Of a DNA stretch of 64,000 nt, positions 8,358 to 17,866 are shown in pieces. Position 1 is the first letter of the stretch. Every line of letters starts with the position of its first letter. The stretch comes from Stappia sp. TSB10P1A (lineage in GTDB: Bacteria; Pseudomonadota; Alphaproteobacteria; Rhizobiales; Stappiaceae), in assembly GCF_900185725.1 (NCBI RefSeq), contig NZ_FYAU01000036.1, forward strand, positions 62,001 to 126,000. The letters run 5' to 3'. The notes beneath the pieces are model-generated. The model did no database searches. It worked only from the letters and a program-made list of their open reading frames with translations, and had not been told where the DNA came from. A program made the translations under genes and the position numbers.

Positions 8358-9611
8358 TCAATGCGCGACGGCGGCGGCAGCCGCCTCGTCGATGAGCCGG
8401 CCGGTGCGGAACCGGTCCAGCGTGAAGGGGGCGTTGATCGGGTGCGGCTCGTCGCGCGCGATGGTGTGGGCGAAAACATGGCCGGAGCCGGGCGTCGCCT
8501 TGACCCCGCCGGTGCCCCAGCCGCAATTGACATAAAGGCCGGGCACCGGGGTCTTGCCGATGATCGGCGAGCGATCCGGCGTGACGTCGACGATGCCGCC
8601 CCAGTTGCGCATCATGCGCATGCGGCGGAACATCGGGAACAGTTCGCAGATCGCATCGACCGTGTGCGTGGTGATCTGCAATCCGCCGGTCTGGCTGTAG
8701 GAGACATACTGGTCGGTGCCGGCGCCGATCACCAATTCGCCCTTGTCCGACTGCGAGATATAGGCGTGCACCGTGTTGGACATGACCACGCAGGGGAAGC
8801 AGGGCTTCACCGGCTCGGACACCAGTGCCTGCAGCGGGTTGGATTCCAGCGGCATCCTGACGCCGGCCATGTCCATGACGACCGAGGTGTGGCCGGCAGC
8901 AACGACGCCGATCTTCTTGGCGCCGATGAACCCACGCGAGGTCTCGACCCCGGCGACCGAACCATCCGGGTGCCGGCGAATGCCGGTAACGGCGCAGTTC
9001 TGGATGATGTCGACGCCGCGCTGGTCGGCGCCGCGTGCATAGCCCCAGGCCACCGCATCGTGACGGGCAACGCCGCCCTTGCGCTGGAGCGCCGCACCCA
9101 GAACCGGATAGCGGATGTTGCGACCGATGTTGAGGGGCGGGCAGAACGCCTTGGCTTCCTCCGCGCTCAGCCACTCGTTCTGGACGCCGGCGAGCCGGTT
9201 GGCGTGGACGTGACGCTTGAAGACCTGGATGTCATGCACCGTATGGGCGAGCATCATGACGCCGCGGGCAGAGTACATCACGTTGTAGTTCAGCTTCTGC
9301 GACAGGTCCTGCCACAGGTCCATCGCGTGGTCGTAGAGCGCCTCGCTCTCCTCCCAGAGATAGTTGGAGCGCACGATGGTGGTGTTGCGGCCCGTATTGC
9401 CGCCACCGAGCCAGCCCTTTTCCAGCACGGCGATGTTGGTGATGCCGTGCTCGCTCGCGAGATAATAGGCGGTGGCAAGACCATGACCGCCGGCGCCGAT
9501 GATGACAACGTCATACTCCGGTTTCGGATCGGGCTTGCGCCATTGGTGGCCCCAGTCCTGATGGGCGTTGAGGGCCTTCAAGGCCAGGTCCCAGAAGGAG
9601 AAACGTGTCAT
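8358..9611 (-). CDS. soxB: sarcosine oxidase subunit beta
   Basis: Catalytic beta subunit with covalent FMN and non-covalent FAD in the family, 417 residues. An N-terminal dinucleotide-binding motif (VVIIGAGGHGLATAYYLA, GAGGHG at 39-44) is followed by DAO-type oxidoreductase sequence and by the C-terminal WGTGGVKATPGSG block. The ATG at 9611 was chosen over upstream in-frame starts because AAGAGGA stands just ahead of it and it gives the usual MTRFSFWDLALKAL N-terminus. It is the first gene of the operon; the 173 bp upstream, before DUF423, should hold the promoter unless transcription enters from the nitrilase-DUF423 pair. Confidence 0.95.
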   Translation of the reverse strand: MTRFSFWDLALKALNAHQDWGHQWRKPDPKPEYDVVIIGAGGHGLATAYYLASEHGITNIAVLEKGWLGGGNTGRNTTIVRSNYLWEESEALYDHAMDLWQDLSQKLNYNVMYSARGVMMLAHTVHDIQVFKRHVHANRLAGVQNEWLSAEEAKAFCPPLNIGRNIRYPVLGAALQRKGGVARHDAVAWGYARGADQRGVDIIQNCAVTGIRRHPDGSVAGVETSRGFIGAKKIGVVAAGHTSVVMDMAGVRMPLESNPLQALVSEPVKPCFPCVVMSNTVHAYISQSDKGELVIGAGTDQYVSYSQTGGLQITTHTVDAICELFPMFRRMRMMRNWGGIVDVTPDRSPIIGKTPVPGLYVNCGWGTGGVKATPGSGHVFAHTIARDEPHPINAPFTLDRFRTGRLIDEAAAAAVAH

Positions 9612-9784
9612 GCGGTCCTCTTGCCGGTGGCGGCTCATGCGGAGGCGGAATGCCGGTCGCCGACAGGCCACGTCTGCGCGCCATCCGCTCTGTTGTGCAA
9701 CCGATCCGGCGGCCGGTCTTGCGGAAAAACGACATCCCGTCGAGGCTTTGCGTCGCATGCGCGACAGTGGCAAAAGACCGCAGG

Positions 9785-10189
9785 TCAGGCCCTTCTCACC
9801 AGCCGAACGGCTCCAGCCAGCAGGATGCCCGCCCAGCCGAGGATCATCAAGCTGCCGCCCGTCGGCGCCGCCATCGGGTACAGCCGATCACCCAGCATCA
9901 CCCGCGAGGTCAGATCCCCGGCGAACAGCGCAAGACCAACTGCAAGCGCGAGCGTTGCGACCGCAAGAACGCCGCTCGGACCGATCGCACGCAGCGCCGC
10001 CAGCGCCAGAAAGGCCGGCGCATGGAACAGCAGCATGTTGGCCGCGCTCGACAGCAGTTCGCCGCCCGGCACATGCGCTGCCATCGCCGACAGGGCGACG
10101 CCTAGTCCGCCGGAAAGGCCGGCCAGCAGCAGGAGAACGCCAGTCGCCCGGTCGCCCCGAAACGACGCGGAAATATCGGGAGCGCTCAT
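9785..10189 (-). CDS. DUF423 family membrane protein
   Basis: A 134-residue integral membrane protein with about four hydrophobic helices and the DUF423 signature region (LSAMAAHVPGGE in the first part, FAGDLTSRVMLGDRLYPMAAPTGG near the C-terminus). The family has no firm function. The ATG at 10189 is 5 bp beyond the stop of the nitrilase-like gene, so the two are likely translated from one message. Confidence 0.8.
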   Translation of the reverse strand: MSAPDISASFRGDRATGVLLLLAGLSGGLGVALSAMAAHVPGGELLSSAANMLLFHAPAFLALAALRAIGPSGVLAVATLALAVGLALFAGDLTSRVMLGDRLYPMAAPTGGSLMILGWAGILLAGAVRLVRRA

Positions 10190-10194
10190 GACGG

Positions 10195-11106
10195 TCACTC
10201 GCGGGACAGGGTGATGTGATCGGCCGACCAGTGGCCCGGCCAGACCTCGGCGCCGCCCGCGCGCAAGGCCCGGATCGCCGCGACCGGGACATCGGCAACC
10301 AGGAACGGCTCTTCGCCGCGCGTGCCGCCGACAGGAGCGATTTCCGCGACCACGCCGCGATAGCCGAGCGACGGCTCGCACGGCACATAGAGCGCGGCGC
10401 CCGAAACGTTGCTGTCGTTCTGGGTGGTGCCCGGCGAGGCGCCGACAACGCCGCAGACGGCGACCGAGCACATGAGTTCGACCGCGCGCGCCTTGGCGCA
10501 GCCGAACACCCGGTTGTAGCCGGCGAGGCTTGATGTCATTGAGGGCACGATGAGAAGGTCTGGCGCCTCGCGGGCGATCAGGCAGGAGAGCGCCGGCATT
10601 TCGACGTCGAGGCAGATCAGCATCATCATCGACAGGCCGGCGACCTCGAAGCGGATCACCCTGTCGCCCGGCGTGACATACCAGCTTTCGCGGTCCAGTT
10701 CGAAAGGCGTCAATGCCAGCTTGTCGTGGGAGATGCTCCGACCGTCGGCGATCAATGCGACGGCACGGTTGACGAAGCCGCCCCGGCCATCGGCTGCCGG
10801 CATGGAGCCCGCCACGAGGGTGACCGCGTGTTCGGCAACCAGAGCCTTCAGGTCGGGCATCAGGGCTTCGGCCTCACCGGCCATAAAGGCGAGTTCCGAT
10901 GTCGGTTTCAGGCCTTTCGGCTTCCAAGCGAGAAAGGCTTCGCTCAGATATTCGGGAAGTACGAGGAGCTCGGCGCCCTGGGCATGGGCGCGGGCGAGCC
11001 GTTGCGAGATGCCGGCGAGGAAATCCTCGCGGCTGCGACCGCCCTGGCCGAGATTGAAGGCACAAAGCGCAAGGCGGAAGGTGTCGGGAGAGGAAGGCGT
11101 GTTCAT
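10195..11106 (-). CDS. nitrilase-superfamily carbon-nitrogen hydrolase
   Basis: Carbon-nitrogen hydrolase of 303 residues. The Glu-Lys-Cys triad is present: E52 (VLPEYLSEAF), K129 (SHDKLALTPFE) and C165 (MLICLDVEMP). Such enzymes cleave amides or nitriles; the exact substrate is not evident. The ATG at 11106 is used; two further in-frame ATGs lie up to 33 bp upstream. It sits directly ahead of DUF423 and upstream of the sarcosine oxidase operon on the same strand, so an amide substrate related to N-methylated compounds is possible but unproven. Confidence 0.85.
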   Translation of the reverse strand: MNTPSSPDTFRLALCAFNLGQGGRSREDFLAGISQRLARAHAQGAELLVLPEYLSEAFLAWKPKGLKPTSELAFMAGEAEALMPDLKALVAEHAVTLVAGSMPAADGRGGFVNRAVALIADGRSISHDKLALTPFELDRESWYVTPGDRVIRFEVAGLSMMMLICLDVEMPALSCLIAREAPDLLIVPSMTSSLAGYNRVFGCAKARAVELMCSVAVCGVVGASPGTTQNDSNVSGAALYVPCEPSLGYRGVVAEIAPVGGTRGEEPFLVADVPVAAIRALRAGGAEVWPGHWSADHITLSRE

Positions 11107-11191
11107 GGAGCCGGATGCTGGCCCCATCGACTGCCACAATCAAGGCGACAATTTGCGCCGGCGATCAAAAATACCGGCGACGAGCGCAAGC

Positions 11192-11416
11192 TCAGTCGTT
11201 GGAGATGATAACCTTGGCCGCCATCAGCAGGCTGACGAGAATGAGACCCGCGCGCAGCGGGGTCACAGCGGGCGCACGCTCCGGCGCCACGGCGGTGACG
11301 CCCTGCGCCTGCAGGCGCCGCAGCGCCCGTTCCGCGTTGTCGGCAGCAGTATCGACTTCGGCCATCAAATGACGCAACTGGGCCCGAGGTGACATGATTC
11401 CATCCCGCAATTCCAT
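11192..11416 (-). CDS. small hypothetical protein with C-terminal membrane anchor
   Basis: A 74-residue predicted protein. The first half is charged and helix-forming (LRHLMAEVDTAADNAERALRRL) and the C-terminal 20 residues form one hydrophobic helix (AGLILVSLLMAAKVI), consistent with a tail-anchored inner-membrane protein. A second possible start lies at 11395. It sits in the same direction between recJ and the nitrilase gene with short gaps on either side. I do not recognise the family; the regular composition and fit in an otherwise empty gap support a real gene, but only moderately. Confidence 0.45.
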   Translation of the reverse strand: MELRDGIMSPRAQLRHLMAEVDTAADNAERALRRLQAQGVTAVAPERAPAVTPLRAGLILVSLLMAAKVIISND

Positions 11417-11503
11417 CCTGGCGCACGCTAGCGCGGGCGGGGTTTCGCCTTCCTTAACAGGGCAGGAAATGCCGATGGGCAGAAGATTCCGCCTCGGATG
11501 CGC

Positions 11504-13333
11504 TTACAGTCTCGAACGCTGCGGGTCGGCGACGTCGATCACGCGCAGTTGCACCCGCTCCTGGCCCTGCCAGGTGTCCAGGGACAACGCCCCGGCAACA
11601 TGCAGCGCGCCGCCACGCCCGCCCAGGATCACCTGGCCGAGCGGTGTGTCGGCGGCTTTGAAGGCGATGGCCTTCAGCGTGCTGCCGCCACCATCGGCGA
11701 GCGTCAGGCGGACGTGGCCCTTGCCGACCGTGTCGGCGAAGGTGACGCGATGGCTGGGAAAGGCGAAGACCGGTTCGGGATGGCCGGCACCGAACGGGCC
11801 GGCGGTCTCCAGCATATGCAGCAGATCGGCACTGGCCGCTCCCGCCGTCAGGGCGCCATCGATCTTCAACTCAGTTGCCGAGCGTGCGGCGGCGACATCC
11901 TCGGCAAGGGCTGTCTGCATGAAGGCGGCAAGGTCGTCCAGCCTCTCGTGGCGTACGGTGAGGCCGGCGGCCATGGCATGCCCGCCGCCCTTTTCCAGGA
12001 TCCTCTCGTCGACGGCGCGGCGGACGGCGGCGCCAAGGTCGACACCAGGAATGGACCGTCCAGAGCCGGTTCCCTTGCCGTCGACATCATAGGCAATGGC
12101 GAAGGCCGGACGGCGGTAGCGTTCCTTGAGGCGGGCGGCGACGAGGCCGACGACACCGGGATGCCAGTCCGGCGACCCGGTGAGCAGCACCGCCGGGTCG
12201 TCCCGCTCAAGGGTGACTGTGGCCTGGGCGTCGCCCTCCAGCAGCATTTCCGCCTCGATGGCCTGACGCTCGGCATTCAACCCGTCGAGCCGCTCGGCGA
12301 TCGAGCGGGCCTCGTCCATATCGTCGGTGGTGAGCAGCCGCGCGCCGAGTGCGGCATCGCCGATGCGTCCGCCCGCATTGATGCGCGGGCCGATCATGAA
12401 GCCGAGGTGATAGGGCGTCGCCCGGCCGTGGACGCGCGACACGTCGCCAAGCGCGGCAAGGCCGGCATTGGCCCGGCCATGCATCGCGAGCAGCCCCTTG
12501 CGGACGAAGGCGCGGTTCAGGCCTTTCAGCGGCACCACATCGCAGACCGTGCCGACGGCGACGAGATCGAGCAGCGCGAGCAGATCCGGCTCGCGTCTTG
12601 CGCGGAAAAGGCCGCGTCGCCGAAGCTCGCGGTTCAGCCCAACGAGAAAGAGGAAGGTGACGCCAACGGCGGCAAGATGGCCAAGGCCGGAGAGGTCGTC
12701 CTGCCGGTTCGGATTGACCAGCGCGGCTGTGGCGGGCAGTTCCTCGCCGACCTGATGGTGGTCGAGCACCACCACATCGAGGCCGACAGCGCGGGCCTCG
12801 GCGAAGGCCTCGAAGGAAACGCTGCCGCAATCGACGCAGACCAGCAGCCCCGCCCCCTCCTCCCGCAGCATGCGGATGGCCGGTCCATTAGGACCGTAGC
12901 CCTCGATGATGCGGTCAGGAATATGGATGCGACTGGCGATGCCGATGGCGGCAAGATAGCGCGACAGCAGCGCGGACGAAGTGGCGCCGTCCACATCGTA
13001 ATCGCCGAAGATCGCAATGCGCGCGCCGGCGGCCACTGCATCGGCGACGCGGGCGACGGCCGGTTCCATGTCGCGCAACGACAGAGGATCCGGCATCAGG
13101 TCCTTGATGGTCGGGTCGAGAAACCGCTCGGCCGCCTCAAGCTGGACATCGCGGGCGGCCATCACCCGTGCGACGACTTCCGGAACGCCGAGACGCTGCG
13201 CGATCGCCAGCGCCGTCGCGCCCTGCCCCTGTGTCAGCCGCTCCCGCCAGGTCCGCTCGCCGGCGGAGCGGGCAACGCCGAGAACGCGGCGGCGCCCGTC
13301 ATCCGTCAGGTCGGTCTGGTCGATGCCGGGCAT
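11504..13333 (-). CDS. recJ: single-stranded-DNA-specific exonuclease RecJ
   Basis: 5'-3' ssDNA exonuclease of DNA repair and recombination, 609 residues. DHH-family metal motifs are clear: DYDVDG (111-116), VDCG (168-170) and DHH (191-193), followed by DHHA1 sequence with the GGGHAMAAGL motif and a C-terminal OB-like region. The ATG at 13333 follows GGAGG at about 13 nt; a TTG at 13360 overlapping the glpX stop is an alternative start. It is the last gene of the aminotransferase-hom-glpX-recJ string. Confidence 0.95.
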   Translation of the reverse strand: MPGIDQTDLTDDGRRRVLGVARSAGERTWRERLTQGQGATALAIAQRLGVPEVVARVMAARDVQLEAAERFLDPTIKDLMPDPLSLRDMEPAVARVADAVAAGARIAIFGDYDVDGATSSALLSRYLAAIGIASRIHIPDRIIEGYGPNGPAIRMLREEGAGLLVCVDCGSVSFEAFAEARAVGLDVVVLDHHQVGEELPATAALVNPNRQDDLSGLGHLAAVGVTFLFLVGLNRELRRRGLFRARREPDLLALLDLVAVGTVCDVVPLKGLNRAFVRKGLLAMHGRANAGLAALGDVSRVHGRATPYHLGFMIGPRINAGGRIGDAALGARLLTTDDMDEARSIAERLDGLNAERQAIEAEMLLEGDAQATVTLERDDPAVLLTGSPDWHPGVVGLVAARLKERYRRPAFAIAYDVDGKGTGSGRSIPGVDLGAAVRRAVDERILEKGGGHAMAAGLTVRHERLDDLAAFMQTALAEDVAAARSATELKIDGALTAGAASADLLHMLETAGPFGAGHPEPVFAFPSHRVTFADTVGKGHVRLTLADGGGSTLKAIAFKAADTPLGQVILGGRGGALHVAGALSLDTWQGQERVQLRVIDVADPQRSRL

Positions 13334-13356
13334 CTGGCGGGATCGGCCTCCGTCCT

Positions 13357-14355
13357 TCAATCGAGGTGGAACTTGTCGAGCTGGGTGTGGCGCGCCTTGA
13401 TATAGCGCACCGTGCCCGTCGCCGCGCGCATCACCACCGTGTGGGTGGTGATCTCGCCGCGCCCGAAGCGCACGCCCTGCAGGAAGTTGCCATCGGTGAC
13501 GCCGGTTGCGGCGAAGAGGACGTCCTCGCCGCGCGCCATCTCTTCCATCGTGTACTTGCGGTGGATGTCGTCGATGCCCATGCGGTGGGCCCGCTCGACC
13601 TGCTCGTCGCGGGTGATCACCAGACGCCCCTGCATCTGGCCGCCAATGCAGCGCAGCGCTGCCGCCGCCAGCACGCCTTCCGGCGCACCGCCGATGCCCA
13701 TGTAGATGTCGATGCCGGTCTCGTCCGGATCGGTCGTATGAATGATGCCGGCCACGTCGCCGTCGCCGATCAGACGCACCGCGACGCCGGTGGCGCGCAG
13801 ATCCTCGATCAGCCGGGCATGGCGCGGACGGTCGAGCACGCAGGCGGTGATCTCGGCGACCGGCACACCCTTGGCCTTGGCCAGCGCGTTGATGTTGTCG
13901 GCCACGGGCGCGTCGAGATCGACCAGATTGGCCGGATAGCCCGGACCGATGGCGATCTTTTCCATATAGCTGTCAGGCGCGTTGAGCAGACCGCCCTTCG
14001 GCGCCATCGCAATCACAGCCAGCGAGTTCGGCAGGTTCTTGGCGCAGATCGTCGTACCCTCGAGCGGATCGAGGGCGATGTCGACCTCCGGTCCCTCGCC
14101 CGTGCCGACCTTCTCGCCGATATAGAGCATCGGCGCCTCGTCACGCTCGCCCTCGCCGATTGTCACCGTGCCGTCGATCGGCAGGCGGTTCAGCTCCCGG
14201 CGCATGGCATCGACCGCGGCCTGGTCGGCCGCCTTCTCGTCGCCGCGGCCGCGCAGGCGGGCAGCGCCAACGGCCGCACGCTCGGTGACGCGGGCAAGTT
14301 CCAGGGTCAGGATACGGTCGAGTGCTTCGCTGTGAAGGTCTGCGGTGCTGGGCAT
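13357..14355 (-). CDS. glpX: class II fructose-1,6-bisphosphatase
   Basis: GlpX-type fructose-1,6-bisphosphatase of gluconeogenesis, 332 residues. The lithium-sensitive phosphatase motifs GEGERD (67-72) and DPLEGT (96-101) are present, with metal-binding DPDETGIDIYMGIGGAPEG later. The ATG at 14355 gives the family N-terminus (MPSTADLHSEALDRI); the in-frame extension upstream overlaps the intergenic gap and is low-quality. It lies 37 bp after hom and 23 bp before recJ. Confidence 0.95.
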   Translation of the reverse strand: MPSTADLHSEALDRILTLELARVTERAAVGAARLRGRGDEKAADQAAVDAMRRELNRLPIDGTVTIGEGERDEAPMLYIGEKVGTGEGPEVDIALDPLEGTTICAKNLPNSLAVIAMAPKGGLLNAPDSYMEKIAIGPGYPANLVDLDAPVADNINALAKAKGVPVAEITACVLDRPRHARLIEDLRATGVAVRLIGDGDVAGIIHTTDPDETGIDIYMGIGGAPEGVLAAAALRCIGGQMQGRLVITRDEQVERAHRMGIDDIHRKYTMEEMARGEDVLFAATGVTDGNFLQGVRFGRGEITTHTVVMRAATGTVRYIKARHTQLDKFHLD

Positions 14356-14392
14356 CAGGTTTCCTCGAAAGGCGCTTGGCGGGGCGGTTCGG

Positions 14393-15715
14393 TCAGCCGA
14401 GTTTCTCGATGCGGATGAGCTGCGGGGTACCGGCGACGACATTCTGCGCGGAGATCGTCGCGAGCGCCCGCTTCACCGCGGCCTCGGTGGTTTCATAGGT
14501 GATCAGGATCACCGGTTGCGGAGTGTCGCCGTGCGGGGTCTGGTCGCCGACGCGGCGGGTTCGGTCGCGCTGGACGATGGACTCCAGCGAGATTCCCTCG
14601 CCGGCCATGATCCGGGCGATCTCGGCGAAGGCGCCGGGACGGTCATAGACCGCAAGGCGGATGTAGTAGCCGCCCTCATGCATACGCATGCGCGCCGCTT
14701 TGTAGGGCGAGAGCCTGCCGACTGGGCGGCCGAGAGCAGGAATGGCAAGGCCCCGGGCGATATCGGCGATGTCGCCCAGCACCGCCGAGGCAGTGGCGTT
14801 GCCGCCGGCACCGGGCCCAACCAGCACGACTTCGCCGACCGCGTCGCCGTCGATGGCGACCGCATTCAGCACCCCGTCGATGCGGGCGATGGCCGAGGCA
14901 CGCGGCACCATGGTCGGATGCACGCGCTGTTCGATGCCGCTGTCGGTCTTCTGGGCAACTCCCAGGAGCTTGATGCGGTAGCCGAGTTCGCCTGCCGCCT
15001 CGATATCGGCGCGGGTGATCGAGGAAATGCCCTCTATGTAGATTGCATCGACGTCGATCTCGCTGCCGAAGGCAAGCGAGGTCAGCAGCGCCAGCTTATG
15101 GGCCGTGTCGAAGCCTTCGATGTCGAAGGTCGGATCCGCCTCGGCATAGCCAAGGCGCTGGGCGTCGGCGAGGCATGCGGAGAAGTCGAGCCCCTCCTGC
15201 TCCATCCGGGTCAGGATGTAGTTGCAGGTGCCGTTGAGAATGCCATAGACGCGCGAAATGTCGTTGCCGGCGAGCGACTCGCGCACCGCCTTGATGACCG
15301 GGATGCCGCCGGCTGCCGCCGCCTCGAAAGCCAGGCTGACGCCGTTCTCCTCAGCAAGACGGGCCAGTTCCACCCCATGGCGGGCGAGCAACGCCTTGTT
15401 GGCGGTGACGACATGCTTGCCGGCGGCCAGAGCGGCACGGACACTCGTCTCGGCCGGGCCGCTGTCACCGCCGATCAGTTCGACGAAGACGTCGATCTGC
15501 GGTGAAACAGCGAGGTCCTCCGGCCGGTCATGCCAGACGATGCCGGACAGGTCGAGGCCGCGATCACGGGAGCGATCGCGCGCCGAGACGCCGGTGACGG
15601 TGACGGGACGACCGCAACGGGCGGCGAAAGTGTCTGCCTTGCGGCCAAGCAGGCGGACGAGAGAGGCACCAACCGTTCCAAGGCCGGCGACGCCGACGCG
15701 CAATTCAGCTTTCAT
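14393..15715 (-). CDS. hom: homoserine dehydrogenase
   Basis: NAD(P)-dependent reduction of aspartate semialdehyde to homoserine, the branch to threonine and methionine. 440 residues: Rossmann motif GLGTVG at 11-16, the catalytic domain (VVTANKALLA, ILNGTCNYIL, EGFDTAHKLALL), and a C-terminal ACT domain (VYDRPGAFAEIARIMAGEG) that usually mediates threonine feedback. The start ATG at 15715 is clear. It follows the aminotransferase gene by 51 bp on the same strand, a pairing that suggests amino-acid biosynthesis for both. Confidence 0.96.
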   Translation of the reverse strand: MKAELRVGVAGLGTVGASLVRLLGRKADTFAARCGRPVTVTGVSARDRSRDRGLDLSGIVWHDRPEDLAVSPQIDVFVELIGGDSGPAETSVRAALAAGKHVVTANKALLARHGVELARLAEENGVSLAFEAAAAGGIPVIKAVRESLAGNDISRVYGILNGTCNYILTRMEQEGLDFSACLADAQRLGYAEADPTFDIEGFDTAHKLALLTSLAFGSEIDVDAIYIEGISSITRADIEAAGELGYRIKLLGVAQKTDSGIEQRVHPTMVPRASAIARIDGVLNAVAIDGDAVGEVVLVGPGAGGNATASAVLGDIADIARGLAIPALGRPVGRLSPYKAARMRMHEGGYYIRLAVYDRPGAFAEIARIMAGEGISLESIVQRDRTRRVGDQTPHGDTPQPVILITYETTEAAVKRALATISAQNVVAGTPQLIRIEKLG

Positions 15716-15766
15716 GAAGATCGCGATCCGTTTGAGGAGTGGCGCGCCGCAAGACGCGACACGCCC

Positions 15767-16984
15767 TTAACCCGAGGCTCCGATGGGGATGACGTTGTGC
15801 AATTTTTCGTCCGCCGTTTCAAGGAAGCGACGCAGGCTTCTCGCCGCCTGGCGGATGCGCTGCTCGTTTTCCACCAGAGCGATGCGGACATGGGTGTCGC
15901 CATACTCACCGAAACCGAGACCGGGGGCGACGGCGACGTCGGCATGCTCGATCAGCAGCTTGGAGAACTCCAGCGAACCGAGGTGACGGAACTTCTCCGG
16001 GATCGGCGCCCAGGCGAACATGGACGCTTCCGGCGCGGGCACCTCCCACCCGGCGCGGCCGAAGGACTCGACCAGGATGTCGCGCCGCTTGCGATAGGTC
16101 TCGCGCGCCGCAACGATGCAGTCGTCCGGCCCGTTCAGCGCGGCGGAGGCCGCAACCTGGATCGGCGTGAAGGCGCCGTAATCGAGATAGGACTTCACCC
16201 GGGCGAGTGCGGCGATCAGCCGCTCGTTGCCGACGGCGAAGCCCATCCGCCAGCCGGGCATGGAGAAGGTCTTCGACAGCGAGGTGAATTCCACCGCCAC
16301 ATCGATGGCACCCGGCACCTGCAGGACCGAGGGCGGCGGCGTCGAGCCGAAATAGATCTCCGAATAAGCGAGATCGGAGAGCACGAAGATGTCGTGCTTC
16401 TTCGCGAAGGCGACGACATCGCGGTAGAACTCGATATCGGCCACATAGGCCGTCGGATTGGCCGGATAGCACAGGATCATCGCGATCGGCTTGGGGACCG
16501 AATGGATCAGCGCCCGCTCCAACGCGTGAAACACCTCCGGTCCGGGCTCGGACGGGATCGACCGCAGCACCGCGCCGGCCATCAGGAAGCCGAAGGCGTG
16601 GATCGGATAGCTGGGATTGGGCACCAGCACCACATCGCCCGGCGCGGAAATCGCCTGCGCCATGTTGGCGAAGCCTTCCTTGGAGCCGAGGGTCGCGACG
16701 ACCTGGGTCTCCGGGTTGAGCTTCACCCCGAACCGGCGCTCGTAATAGGCCGCCTGCGCCCGCCGCAACCCGGGAATGCCCTTGGACGCCGAATAGCGAT
16801 GGGTCCGGGGATTCTGGACGGTCTCGGTGAGCTTGTCGACGATGTGCTTGGGCGTCGGCAGGTCAGGATTGCCCATGCCGAGATCGATGATATCTGCGCC
16901 TGCCGCGCGTGCCTTCGCCTTGAGCCGGTTGACCTGTTCGAAGACATAGGGCGGCAAGCGCCGCGTCTGGTAGAACTCTTCCAT
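15767..16984 (-). CDS. class I/II aminotransferase (AlaC / LL-DAP aminotransferase-like)
   Basis: PLP-dependent fold-type I aminotransferase, 405 residues. The N-terminal RLPPYVFEQVNRLKAKAR and DIIDLGMGNPDLPTP blocks are those of AlaC-type alanine transaminases, which are often annotated as LL-diaminopimelate aminotransferase in alphaproteobacteria. The Schiff-base lysine is K238 in SLSKTFSMPGWR, and CYPANPTAY is the usual N-P motif. First gene of the operon with hom, glpX and recJ. Alanine versus diaminopimelate or aspartate specificity cannot be settled here; proximity to hom favours an aspartate-family role. Confidence 0.88.
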   Translation of the reverse strand: MEEFYQTRRLPPYVFEQVNRLKAKARAAGADIIDLGMGNPDLPTPKHIVDKLTETVQNPRTHRYSASKGIPGLRRAQAAYYERRFGVKLNPETQVVATLGSKEGFANMAQAISAPGDVVLVPNPSYPIHAFGFLMAGAVLRSIPSEPGPEVFHALERALIHSVPKPIAMILCYPANPTAYVADIEFYRDVVAFAKKHDIFVLSDLAYSEIYFGSTPPPSVLQVPGAIDVAVEFTSLSKTFSMPGWRMGFAVGNERLIAALARVKSYLDYGAFTPIQVAASAALNGPDDCIVAARETYRKRRDILVESFGRAGWEVPAPEASMFAWAPIPEKFRHLGSLEFSKLLIEHADVAVAPGLGFGEYGDTHVRIALVENEQRIRQAARSLRRFLETADEKLHNVIPIGASG

Positions 16985-17179
16985 GGTCTAATCCTCACCC
17001 GCAAAGCGTGGTCTGCGCGCGCCTCTCGTCCGGGCGCATATGCGGCATCGGCCTGTGCACGACGCCGAACGCCGGCTACATACCAGTGGCCGCGCCGCCG
17101 CGCATCGGCAAAAAGGCCTGCGCGCCAAAATATCCGCGCCTGCTGCGACCGAAGACGCCGGCTGCCTTACGAAGCGGGA

Positions 17180-17638
17180 TCAATCGCTGCTGCCGTCCGC
17201 CTCGATCTCGGAAATGGCACGGGCACCGTGGCTTTCGCCAAGCTTCTTGAGCTGGATGACGCTACTGGAGTTTGCCGGACGGGATGCCCCGCCGCGCGAG
17301 CGGGCAATCTCCTGGAGACGGGTCCGGGTTGCCGCCGCCGCATCCTCGGTGAGCAGCCCATCGGGGCTGCGGATCGGCGCCGCAACCGCAGCGCCCTGCC
17401 CCACCCCTTCGATCGTCCCCGTCGGCCCGTAGGCGACCGGAGGCGTCGCGGCCGGCAAGCCCGTGCCGGGGATCGCGACCTCCGGCGAGGGTACACGCGC
17501 AGTGGTCGCGGGCGCCATCATGCCGCTGCGGGAGACGCCTTCCGGCTCCAGAGCGTCGACCAGCGTACCGGAGGGCGCATAAGCGCACCCGGCGAGAAGC
17601 GCCGAGGTCAAAACAGTGGTGAAGACCGTTGCACGCAT
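17180..17638 (-). CDS. putative lipoprotein
   Basis: A 152-residue predicted lipoprotein. The ATG at 17638 gives a short signal peptide ending in the lipobox LLAGC with C18 as the lipidated residue. The mature part is Ala/Pro/Gly-rich and of low complexity, with a short helical C-terminal part (TRTRLQEIARSRGG). No enzymatic motif is seen and I do not recognise a named family. It faces away from phaC across a 228-bp divergent region. Confidence 0.7.
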   Translation of the reverse strand: MRATVFTTVLTSALLAGCAYAPSGTLVDALEPEGVSRSGMMAPATTARVPSPEVAIPGTGLPAATPPVAYGPTGTIEGVGQGAAVAAPIRSPDGLLTEDAAAATRTRLQEIARSRGGASRPANSSSVIQLKKLGESHGARAISEIEADGSSD

Positions 17639-17723
17639 GTAACCGTGGTCCTGCACGAATTTCGCGAATGTCACCGCTTGCAAGCTGACCGGGACGTACG
17701 ACATTGTAAGCGCCTTGTCCAAC

Positions 17724-17754
17724 TTGTCAGTCTTGCGTCATGAAGAACTATTAT
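17724..17754 (+). promoter_or_regulatory. possible phaC promoter
   Basis: TTGTCA (17724-17729) and TATTAT (17749-17754) resemble -35 and -10 boxes, but the 19-bp spacer is long. It lies 112 bp ahead of the chosen phaC start in the divergent region. Weak support. Confidence 0.3.
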
Positions 17755-17866
17755 GGGGTCAAGCGGACACGGGGTGCAAACGAAGGCCGCAAATGAGGTC
17801 CGCCAAGACCCGCCTGGGTTGCGGACACAAAGACGACCGGGACCCGAAGTGGAGGATACGCCAGGG

